A program made the translations under genes and the position numbers. From positions 1-14,098 of the forward strand of contig CAAGMP010000295.1 of assembly GCA_900771065.1 (NCBI GenBank): a DNA stretch of 14,098 bases, in the 5' to 3' direction. Positions 1 through 6,581 of this stretch are shown here, piece by piece. Every line of letters begins with the position of its first letter. The first letter of the stretch is position 1. The stretch is from an uncultured Acinetobacter sp. Lineage in GTDB: Bacteria; Pseudomonadota; Gammaproteobacteria; Pseudomonadales; Moraxellaceae. The notes under the pieces are model-generated. The model saw only the letters and a list, made by a program, of their open reading frames with translations. It did not search any database and had not been told where the DNA came from.

Positions 1-1
1 A

Positions 2-433
2 GCGGTTCTTTGTGGTGGTGCAGTTGAACTTGTTAAAATGGGCTTTGAAACGCTTGTTGAAGCAGGTTATGCTCCAGAAATGGCTTACTTCGAATGCTTA
101 CACGAACTTAAGTTAATTGTTGACCTTATGTTCGAAGGTGGTATTGCGGACATGAACTACTCAGTTTCTAACAATGCTGAGTATGGCGAATACGTGACTG
201 GCGTTGAAGTAATCAACGAACAGTCTCGTGAAGCAATGCGTAATGCACTTAAACGTATCCAATCTGGTGAATATGCGAAAATGTTCATTCAAGAAGGTGC
301 GTTAAACTACCCATCTATGACTGCACGTCGTCGTCAAAATGCGGCTCACGGTATTGAAGTAACTGGCGCTAAATTGCGTGCAATGATGCCTTGGATTCAA
401 GCAAACAAAATCGTAGATAAAGAAAAGAACTAA
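2..433 (+). CDS. ilvC: Ketol-acid reductoisomerase, C-terminal part (5' end outside window)
   Basis: The second enzyme shared by valine, leucine and isoleucine synthesis: it isomerises acetolactate or acetohydroxybutyrate and reduces the product with NADPH, using two Mg2+ ions, in the cytoplasm. Only the last 143 residues are visible, and the frame is open from base 2. They form the C-terminal knotted helical domain. The FECLHE segment (visible residues 30-35) carries the two acidic metal and substrate ligands known in the family, and the SVSNNAEYG segment carries the conserved active-site serine. The protein ends soon after the knotted domain, so this is the short class I form rather than the long E. 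coli form with a duplicated domain. A hairpin terminator follows about 30 nt after the stop, so it is probably the last gene of its transcript. Confidence 0.97.
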   Translation, partial: AVLCGGAVELVKMGFETLVEAGYAPEMAYFECLHELKLIVDLMFEGGIADMNYSVSNNAEYGEYVTGVEVINEQSREAMRNALKRIQSGEYAKMFIQEGALNYPSMTARRRQNAAHGIEVTGAKLRAMMPWIQANKIVDKEKN

Positions 434-462
434 TTTTCTTATCTAGCTGATTTTTATGCTAT

Positions 463-491
463 AAAAAGCCCTGCGAAAGCGGGGTTTTTTT
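463..491 (+). terminator. Intrinsic terminator of ilvC
   Basis: A GC-rich stem (left arm 468-474, right arm 479-485) closed by a GAAA tetraloop at 475-478, extended by A-T pairs between the preceding A run and the T run at 485-491. There is one T-G wobble within the stem and a G-T pair at its base. The T tract runs directly into the ATG at 492 of the next gene. Confidence 0.9.
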
Positions 492-1715
492 ATGAGTGAA
501 AATAAAAAGGATACAAGTCTAATCTCTAAATTTGTACCATGGATAATTTTATATACGTTTTTATTAATTGCTTTATTAGTTGCAAAATTTTCTACATTTC
601 ATTTTTCAAATGAGATTGGTGACTGGGGAGCTGTTGGGGATTATTTTGGCGGGTTATTAAATCCATTCTTTGCTTTTTTAAGTTTTATGGGGGTTTTATG
701 GACTTTAAAAATGAGCCGTGAAGAATTAGAAGAAACACGTAAAGTAATGAATGAATAATTAAAAACACAGAAATTACAACAGTTTGAAAATAATTTTTAT
801 CAGCTATTCTCGCAATTAAATAAACTACAAAATGATATCTTAAAAGAGTATCAATCTGAAATTGATCGCATTTTAAATGCTGAACAACAAACTCTTTCAA
901 ATATGAAGAAGTATTTGATACGTTTTCCTGAAATTAGTCGTTATTTTATTTTCTTATATCAAATGATGAAGTTAATAGATCGAGAAATACCAAAAGTTCC
1001 AAGTGAATATAAAGTAAACACTGAACAATGGTTAAATGAAACAAAGCAAAATAAGAAATTTTACACGAACCTGATTCGAAGTCAGCAAGATAATCAAATG
1101 TTACAATTACTGTTTATTAATTGTTTTGATAATAAATTTTTAAATTTTAAGAAATACCTAAAAGAAGCGAGCTTTTTTGAGCATATGAGTTTTTTTGATA
1201 AAAAATAAGAAGGTTATAATTACTTTATATTGCAAGCTTTACCTTTTTATATAGAAAAGCAAAAAGATTTAAAAGGTGAAAATATTTCATATTTTGATAA
1301 AAGTTTCACTTTGGTTGATTTGGTTGAATATCAATCATTTGTTCTGAATTGTATTTATAAAAATAAAAGTATAGAGGAATATAAAACAACTTTTGTGCAT
1401 AATATTATAAAAAAAATTTTTCGAAAAAAAGTTTTTTATGATGAACTGACCAAGAGTACACTGACAGAATTTAATTTTGATGAATATTTAATTAGATTTA
1501 CAATAAGTGAAAACAATATTGATGAAGATATGAATTTTAAAGTTCAGCAGATAAATATTTTATCTAACAGTATAAATTTTTTAACAGAAATGAATGAAAC
1601 GGTTGCTATAGATCTAGATAGCTCTGAGATTATAATAGAACCATCTCGGGAAAAACACAGTGAATCACAGTTAAAGCATTCTTATTATCATTATTATGAA
1701 AAAAATAATAATTAG
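492..1715 (+). pseudogene. Decayed putAbiC-like (putative phage abortive infection) gene with two in-frame stops
   Basis: One reading frame of 408 codons is interrupted by TAA at 756-758 (codon 89) and TAA at 1206-1208 (codon 239). All three pieces share the same frame and read as one protein. Codons 1-88 hold two hydrophobic segments (about 13-33 and 48-67) with a GDYFGGLLNPFFAFLSF motif. A charged, probably coiled-coil stretch follows and runs through the first stop (QQFENNFYQLFSQLNKLQND). Codons 151-163 (YFIFLYQMMKLID), 190-211 (FYTNLIRSQQ, LLFINC) and 228-232 (FFEHM) fit what I recall of the putAbiC family. If intact, it would be a membrane-anchored anti-phage candidate; that role is inferred from family naming only. 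The first stop is one C-to-T change from CAA. Base composition is far more AT-rich than the neighbours (9 G+C in 60 at 1381-1440, against 25 in 60 at 2221-2280 in ndk), suggesting acquisition. The ATG has no good ribosome site. Restarts at 903 (ATG) or 1230 (TTG) are possible but lack Shine-Dalgarno sequences. Confidence 0.72.
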
Positions 1716-1773
1716 GATCAAAAAACTTTTTTTGTTACAGTACAAAACAAGATAAATAAACTGAGAAACCGAT

Positions 1774-1974
1774 ATGGGCTTACGTTGGACAGACAGCATT
1801 GATATTGCCATTGAGCTTTTAGAAGCGCATCCCGATGTTGATCCGCAATGGATTCGTTTTACCGATTTGCACGCGTGGGTGTGTGCTTTGCCTGATTTTG
1901 AAGATAATCCAGACAAATCGACCGAAGGGCTGTTAGAAGCAATTCAAATGGCTTGGATTGATGAAGCGAACTAA
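1774..1974 (+). CDS. iscX: Fe-S cluster assembly protein IscX (YfhJ family)
   Basis: A 66-residue acidic protein, the normal length of IscX. The MGLRWTDS start, the RFTDLHAWVC core (residues 28-37), the PDFEDNP acidic patch (40-46) and the LLEAIQMAWIDEA end match the E. coli protein segment by segment. IscX binds the cysteine desulfurase IscS and iron and modulates Fe-S cluster assembly in the cytoplasm. The start is supported by a GAG at 1763-1765. In E. coli the gene closes the isc operon, but here no other isc gene is adjacent: it sits 58 nt after the decayed gene and about 110 nt before ndk. No convincing promoter was recognised in 1716-1773; a TTGTTA at 1732-1737 has no well-placed -10 partner. 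Confidence 0.95.
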   Translation: MGLRWTDSIDIAIELLEAHPDVDPQWIRFTDLHAWVCALPDFEDNPDKSTEGLLEAIQMAWIDEAN

Positions 1975-2035
1975 TTTTTCAAAATAAAAAGCAATTTTTT
2001 TACAGACCAAAAGCGGAAAATCGCCTATTATTCGG

Positions 2036-2041
2036 TATAAT
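2036..2041 (+). promoter_or_regulatory. Candidate -10 box of the ndk promoter
   Basis: A perfect TATAAT lies 42 nt upstream of the ndk ATG, which would give a leader of about 35 nt. No good -35 hexamer sits 16-18 nt upstream (the region reads AGCGGAAAA). A G is present at the position used by extended -10 promoters but the T before it is not. The promoter is inferred from the -10 match, the position in a gene-free gap and the terminator closing the ndk unit. Confidence 0.6.
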
Positions 2042-2082
2042 GCGGCAAAATTTTCATGTCAATTTGACTTAAGGAGCCTATC

Positions 2083-2514
2083 ATGGCGATTGAACGTACA
2101 TTATCTATCGTAAAACCAGATGCAGTTGCTAAAAACGTTGTAGGCGAAATTTTCGCTCGTTTTGAAAAATCAGGTCTTCAAATCGTTGCAACTAAAATGA
2201 AACATTTGACTCAAGCTGAAGCTGAAGGTTTCTATGCAGAACACAAAGAACGTGGTTTCTTTGCTGACTTAGTTGCTTTCATGACTTCAGGTCCAGTTGT
2301 TGTTTCAGTTCTTGAAGGCGAAAATGCAGTTCTTGCTCACCGTGAAATTCTTGGTGCAACAAATCCTAAAGAAGCTGCTCCAGGTACAATCCGCGCTGAC
2401 TTCGCTGTAAGCATCGATGAAAATGCTGCACACGGTTCTGACTCTGTTGCATCTGCTGAGCGTGAAATTAACTATTTCTTCGCACAAACTGAGATTGCTC
2501 CACGTACTCGTTAA
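2083..2514 (+). CDS. ndk: Nucleoside diphosphate kinase
   Basis: Transfers the gamma phosphate of ATP to other nucleoside diphosphates through a phosphohistidine, balancing NTP and dNTP pools in the cytoplasm. It is 143 residues, the same length as E. coli Ndk. The nucleotide-binding lysine is K11 in SIVKPDA, and the catalytic histidine is H117 in the NAAHGSDS motif. The start has a strong Shine-Dalgarno, AAGGAG at 2071-2076, six bases before the ATG. It appears to be a single-gene unit, with its own -10 box upstream and a perfect hairpin terminator right after the stop. Codon use is that of a well-expressed gene. Confidence 0.98.
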   Translation: MAIERTLSIVKPDAVAKNVVGEIFARFEKSGLQIVATKMKHLTQAEAEGFYAEHKERGFFADLVAFMTSGPVVVSVLEGENAVLAHREILGATNPKEAAPGTIRADFAVSIDENAAHGSDSVASAEREINYFFAQTEIAPRTR

Positions 2515-2527
2515 TTCGAAGTATTCA

Positions 2528-2565
2528 AACCAGATAAGTGTTATTATACTTATCTGGTTTTTTTT
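2528..2565 (+). terminator. Intrinsic terminator of ndk
   Basis: A perfect 12-bp stem (AACCAGATAAGT at 2528-2539 with ACTTATCTGGTT at 2548-2559), an 8-nt loop, and an uninterrupted T run at 2558-2565. It starts 13 nt after the ndk stop and separates ndk from the rlmN run. Confidence 0.95.
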
Positions 2566-2620
2566 CGCTTATTAATTAAGCTTCTCCTTTGATTTTAAAA
2601 TATGGTTTAGGTCATTACAC

Positions 2621-3850
2621 ATGAATACGAACGTGATCGCTTCATCTGCTATTTCCGATGAGCAGCAAATTCCGTTGGTTGCAGCGCAATCACCCGTAGA
2701 AAAAGTGAATCTTTTGGGGATGTCACGTGTACAAATGGAGCAGTTTTTTGAGCAATTAGGCGAGAAAAAGTTCCGTGCAGGTCAAATCATGAAATGGATT
2801 CACCAATATTTCGTGACTGATTTTGCTCAAATGACCAATATTTCAGGAAAATTAAGAGAAAAATTACAACAGCTTTGTGAAATTAAAGCCCCAGAAGTAG
2901 TACATAAAAATTATTCTAAAGATGGTACGCGTAAATGGGTATTTCGTGTTGGTGAGGGCGAAGGCGGTTTAGTTGAAACGGTCTTAATTCCTGCTGAAGA
3001 TAAAACAGGTTCACGTAAAACTTTGTGTATTTCATCGCAAGTGGGTTGTGCTTTAGATTGTTCATTTTGTTCAACAGGAAAACAAGGTTTTCAGCGTGAT
3101 TTAACCCAAGCAGAAATTATTGGGCAATTGTGGATGGCAAATTATTCTTATATGGAAGATGTGCCTGTGGCAGAACGTGAACGTTCCGTGACTAACGTGG
3201 TCATGATGGGCATGGGTGAGCCGTTACTCAATTATGATGCTGTTTTGAACTCGATGTACATTATGCTCGATGATTTTGCTTATGGTATGTCAAAGCGTCG
3301 AGTCACTTTATCGACTTCGGGCGTTGTACCTAAAATTGATCAACTTGCACAAGATATTGATGTGGCTTTAGCAATTTCATTGCATGCACCAAATGACGCG
3401 TTGCGTAATGAACTGGTGCCAATCAATAAAAAATATCCGTTAGCACAGTTAATTGCCGCGTGTCAGCGTTATATTAAAAAAGATGGCAACGAAAGTGCGC
3501 GTAAGCATGTTACGATCGAATATGTCATGCTCGATGGGGTGAATGACAGCTTAGAACATGCTGCACAAATGATTAAATTACTTAAAGATTTGCCAAGTAA
3601 AATTAATTTAATTCCTTTTAATCCATTTCCACATGCTCCTTATGGTCGTTCAAGTCGTAATCGGATTATTTCTTTCCAAAAAACTTTGTCTGATGCAGGT
3701 TTTGTGTGTACGATTCGTCAGACACGTGGCGATGATATTGATGCAGCATGTGGGCAATTGGTTGGGCAAGTAGCAGACCGAACCCGTCGTGCTGAACAAT
3801 GGAAAAAGAAAGTTGCAGAACAAAATGAAATAATACGTTCGCAAGGATAA
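2621..3850 (+). CDS. rlmN: Dual-specificity 23S rRNA/tRNA adenine-C2 methyltransferase RlmN
   Basis: A radical SAM enzyme that methylates C2 of A2503 in 23S rRNA and of A37 in some tRNAs. The 409-residue protein has an N-terminal RNA-binding domain (about 30-110). The radical SAM core carries the C143xxxC147xxC150 cluster motif, GMGEP (197-201) binds SAM, and LSTSG lies at 230-234. The family's two mechanistic cysteines are supplied by C377 in DAACGQL and C363 in FVCTIRQ. E120 in GGLVETVLIP is the likely base. The N terminus is about 11 residues longer than in E. coli before the shared V/INLL segment. The ATG at 2621 has only a weak AGG (2609-2611), so the exact start is less sure. A TAAAAT at 2596-2601 could be a -10 box but lacks a good -35. 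It heads the run that ends at bamB. Confidence 0.97.
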   Translation: MNTNVIASSAISDEQQIPLVAAQSPVEKVNLLGMSRVQMEQFFEQLGEKKFRAGQIMKWIHQYFVTDFAQMTNISGKLREKLQQLCEIKAPEVVHKNYSKDGTRKWVFRVGEGEGGLVETVLIPAEDKTGSRKTLCISSQVGCALDCSFCSTGKQGFQRDLTQAEIIGQLWMANYSYMEDVPVAERERSVTNVVMMGMGEPLLNYDAVLNSMYIMLDDFAYGMSKRRVTLSTSGVVPKIDQLAQDIDVALAISLHAPNDALRNELVPINKKYPLAQLIAACQRYIKKDGNESARKHVTIEYVMLDGVNDSLEHAAQMIKLLKDLPSKINLIPFNPFPHAPYGRSSRNRIISFQKTLSDAGFVCTIRQTRGDDIDAACGQLVGQVADRTRRAEQWKKKVAEQNEIIRSQG

Positions 3851-3869
3851 ATATAACGGAGGTTGTCAA

Positions 3870-4670
3870 TTGAGTTACTTCAAATTTAAACCGCTTAGTC
3901 TGGTCTTGATTTTTTCAACATTCACTTTGGTTGGCTGTCAAACCACTGCGCCTTTACAAACTGATCCAAGTAAAGCTGTGCAAGCAAGAACTCAGATGGC
4001 TGCCGAATACATTAAAAATAAGCAATATGATGTTGCAAAACGCGAATTAGATACGGCTTTATCTATCAATTCGCGTGATTCTAGCGCCAACATGATGATG
4101 GGGATTTTGTTGCAGCGTGAAGGTACGGCAGATAATCGTGCAAAAGCTGAAAAATACTTTAAAACGGCTGTTTCTGCTGACCCAAAAAATCCACAAGTAC
4201 GTAACAATTATGGTACCTATTTGTATCAAATGGGACGTTATGAAGATGCATTGGAACAATTGCAAATCGCAAGTAATGCCTTAGGTTATGATCAACGTTT
4301 TTCTGCAATTGAAACGCAAGGTTTGGTTTATTTAAAATTAGGTAATCAAGCAACTGCTGAAAAATTATTCAAACAAGCACTTCAAATCAATGAATATGCT
4401 TATATATCAATGATAGAGTTGGCGGAACTAAATTATTTACGTAATGATGTTTCAAGCGCAACAAAATACTACGATAATGCAGTTAAATTAATCGGACAGA
4501 AAAATTTAGATGCTCGTGCATTGTGGGTTGGTATTCGAATCGCACGGGCAAATGCTAATCCATTGGAAAGACAGGTGCTCGTAAATCAATTACGTGCTTT
4601 GTATCCTGACAGTCCAGAATACCAACGCTATTTGCAATTACAGTACAGTACTGAGGTCGTATGGAAGTAA
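3870..4670 (+). CDS. pilF: Type IV pilus biogenesis lipoprotein PilF/PilW (TPR secretin pilotin)
   Basis: A 266-residue lipoprotein that helps the PilQ secretin localise and assemble in the outer membrane, a step needed for type IV pili, twitching and DNA uptake. A signal peptide (KFKPLSLVLIFSTFTL) ends in the lipobox LVGC with C23 as the lipidated residue. The rest is helical TPR repeats, visible as the A..Y...K.YD.A...L..AL pattern from about 40, with further units around 75-110, 111-145 and 150-185. The start is TTG: no ATG or GTG is suitably placed, and a strong GGAGG at 3858-3862 lies seven bases before it. It starts 19 nt after rlmN and its last ten bases overlap rodZ. The position between rlmN and rodZ is the usual one in pilus-bearing gammaproteobacteria. 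Confidence 0.93.
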   Translation: MSYFKFKPLSLVLIFSTFTLVGCQTTAPLQTDPSKAVQARTQMAAEYIKNKQYDVAKRELDTALSINSRDSSANMMMGILLQREGTADNRAKAEKYFKTAVSADPKNPQVRNNYGTYLYQMGRYEDALEQLQIASNALGYDQRFSAIETQGLVYLKLGNQATAEKLFKQALQINEYAYISMIELAELNYLRNDVSSATKYYDNAVKLIGQKNLDARALWVGIRIARANANPLERQVLVNQLRALYPDSPEYQRYLQLQYSTEVVWK

Positions 4671-5437
4671 ATCCTAATCAAAAATCAACGGGTGTAGACA
4701 CTGCAACAAACGCGTTAGGAAATATTCAACGTCCAGGTGAGTACCTTCGTCAAATTCGATTAAGCAAAAAAATCGAATTGGGCGATGTTGCCAAAGCATT
4801 ACATATTGCTGAAAAAGTCTTACAAGCAATGGAAAAAGACGATTATAGTACTTTGCCTGAAGCGACTTTTATTAAAGGTTATTATCGTAATTACGCCAAA
4901 TATTTAAATGTTGATGCAACACCATTAATTCAGCGTTTTGATGAAATCTATGTCAATGATACGGGTTTACCACCACAACATGCTTTAGATCAATCGCCAA
5001 TTAAAATGATGGGCAAGTTGCCAGGTTCTAATCATGATCGGAACAAAAAATGGTTGAAACGCATTGGTATTGCTGCGGTCATTATTATTGTATTAACGAT
5101 CATTGTCATGAGTTTGCAAAATTCATCAAAAACACCAAGTGACAATGAAGTAGAAGCTGGCTCTGAAGTTCAAGTTTTAGCTGTAAATGGTGCAAATACC
5201 GTAGGTGATCAATTAAAGCTTGAATTTACTCGTCCAACTTCAGTACAAATTAGTGATGCCAAAGGCAATGTCTTAGCATCGGGTCGTCAAGCTGCGACTT
5301 TAGAGCTAACAGGTGAAGCGCCATTTCAAATTCGTTTAGATGATGCTTCGGCTGTTTCGTTAAGTTTAAATAACGAAAATGTTGCCTTGTCTCGTTATAC
5401 CGTCAATGGTAAAGCCGAGTTTCGTCTGACCAACTAA
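4661..5437 (+). CDS. rodZ: RodZ-like cell-shape protein (HTH, membrane span, DUF4115)
   Basis: In the family, a bitopic inner-membrane protein that links MreB filaments to the cell-wall elongation machinery. The 258 residues read as a cytoplasmic helix-turn-helix domain (about 24-95, with the GEYLRQIRLSKKIEL and YSTLPEATFIKGYYRNYAKYL signatures), a basic linker with KKWLKR, one membrane span (about 134-151), and a periplasmic beta domain of DUF4115 type (about 185-255). It is shorter than E. coli RodZ (337 residues), mainly because the periplasmic linker is short. The start overlaps the end of pilF by ten bases and has GAGG at 4653-4656, which suggests translational coupling. It lies between pilF and ispG, the standard place for rodZ. 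Confidence 0.9.
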   Translation: MEVNPNQKSTGVDTATNALGNIQRPGEYLRQIRLSKKIELGDVAKALHIAEKVLQAMEKDDYSTLPEATFIKGYYRNYAKYLNVDATPLIQRFDEIYVNDTGLPPQHALDQSPIKMMGKLPGSNHDRNKKWLKRIGIAAVIIIVLTIIVMSLQNSSKTPSDNEVEAGSEVQVLAVNGANTVGDQLKLEFTRPTSVQISDAKGNVLASGRQAATLELTGEAPFQIRLDDASAVSLSLNNENVALSRYTVNGKAEFRLTN

Positions 5438-5456
5438 GTGCGCACAGAGAAAGTCC

Positions 5457-6578
5457 ATGATTAAAAATCCAATTCAACGTCGTCCTACTCGAAAAATTAG
5501 AGTGGGTTCGGTGTATGTCGGTGGCGATGCACCAATTAGCATTCAAAGTATGACCAATACCGAAACTTGTGATGTTGCGGCAACAGTGGCACAAATTCAG
5601 CGTTGTGTGGATGCAGGCGCAGACATCATGCGTGTTTCTGTGCCAACCATGGAAGCAGCTGCGGCATTCGGTGAAATCCGCAAACAAGTTAGTGTACCTT
5701 TGGTTGCCGACATTCATTTTGATTATAAAATTGCTTTGGCAGTTGCCGATTTTGGCGCAGATTGTTTACGTATTAATCCGGGTAATATTGGTTCTGAAGC
5801 AAAAATTCGTGAAGTGGTTGCCGCAGCACGTCATCATGATATTTCAATGCGGATTGGAGTCAATGCAGGTTCGCTAGAAAAAGATATTCAAAAAAAATAT
5901 GGTGAACCAACAGGCGAAGCTTTACTTGAATCGGCAATGCGCCATATTGATATTTTAGACCGTTTAAATTTCCATGAATTTAAAGTCTCGGTCAAAGCAT
6001 CAAACGTATTTTTAACTATGGATGCGTACCGTTTATTGTCACAACAAATTGATAATCCACTACATTTGGGTGTAACAGAAGCGGGAATTTATCGTACAGG
6101 TTCGGTAAAATCTGCCATTGCATTGGGTGGGTTATTGATGGAAGGCATTGGCGATACCATGCGTATTTCGCTTGCTGCTGCACCTGAAGAAGAAGTCAAA
6201 ATTGGTTTTGATATTTTAAAATCATTGGGCTTACGTTCAAATGGCATTAATTTTATTGCTTGTCCAAGTTGTTCACGTCAAGAATTTAATGTGATTTCAG
6301 TGATGCAACAACTTGAAGAGCGCTTAGAAGATATTCGTACACCAATGGATGTGTCGGTCATTGGTTGTAAGGTCAATGGACCAGGTGAAGCCAAAGAAGC
6401 CGATATTGGCGTGGTGGGTGCAGCGCCACGTTCATTGGTATATCGCAATGGTGAAAAAAGTCATTTAATTGATACCAATAGCTTAGTTGATGAAATCGAA
6501 TCGATGGTTCGTCAACGTGTGTCTGAGCTTGAAGAAGCTAAATCTAAAGAAATTATTCGTACAAGTTTTCCTGAGTAA
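5457..6578 (+). CDS. ispG: 4-hydroxy-3-methylbut-2-enyl diphosphate synthase (flavodoxin type)
   Basis: The penultimate step of the MEP isoprenoid pathway: a [4Fe-4S] enzyme that reductively opens the cyclic diphosphate MEcPP to HMBPP. The 373-residue protein has an N-terminal TIM barrel (about 10-255, with ISIQSMTNT at 27-35 and the VADIHFDY segment) and a C-terminal ferredoxin-like domain. The cluster ligands are C269 and C272 in the ACPSC motif and C304 in VIGCKVNGPGE, with E311 as the fourth ligand known in the family. This is the compact bacterial form, without the plant-type insert. It starts 19 nt after rodZ with a weak purine-rich ribosome site (AGAGAAAG) and ends three bases before hisS. 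Confidence 0.98.
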   Translation: MIKNPIQRRPTRKIRVGSVYVGGDAPISIQSMTNTETCDVAATVAQIQRCVDAGADIMRVSVPTMEAAAAFGEIRKQVSVPLVADIHFDYKIALAVADFGADCLRINPGNIGSEAKIREVVAAARHHDISMRIGVNAGSLEKDIQKKYGEPTGEALLESAMRHIDILDRLNFHEFKVSVKASNVFLTMDAYRLLSQQIDNPLHLGVTEAGIYRTGSVKSAIALGGLLMEGIGDTMRISLAAAPEEEVKIGFDILKSLGLRSNGINFIACPSCSRQEFNVISVMQQLEERLEDIRTPMDVSVIGCKVNGPGEAKEADIGVVGAAPRSLVYRNGEKSHLIDTNSLVDEIESMVRQRVSELEEAKSKEIIRTSFPE

Positions 6579-6581
6579 ATC

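Noticed and set aside
685..900. Minus-strand ORF of 71 codons across the first stop of the accessory gene
   Set aside because: It is a shadow in the AT-rich region; the + strand frame reads as a continuous family-like protein across the same bases.
492..1715. Programmed stop-codon read-through or three separate small genes
   Set aside because: There is no read-through signal around either TAA and no ribosome sites at the internal starts; simple nonsense decay is the more economical reading, though untested.
1709..1735. A-run/T-run region after the decayed gene as a terminator
   Set aside because: Only A-T pairing with a one-base loop is possible; there is no GC stem, so it is not a credible terminator.
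1671..1916. Minus-strand ORF of 81 codons overlapping iscX
   Set aside because: It lies opposite a confidently identified iscX and shows no recognisable protein features.
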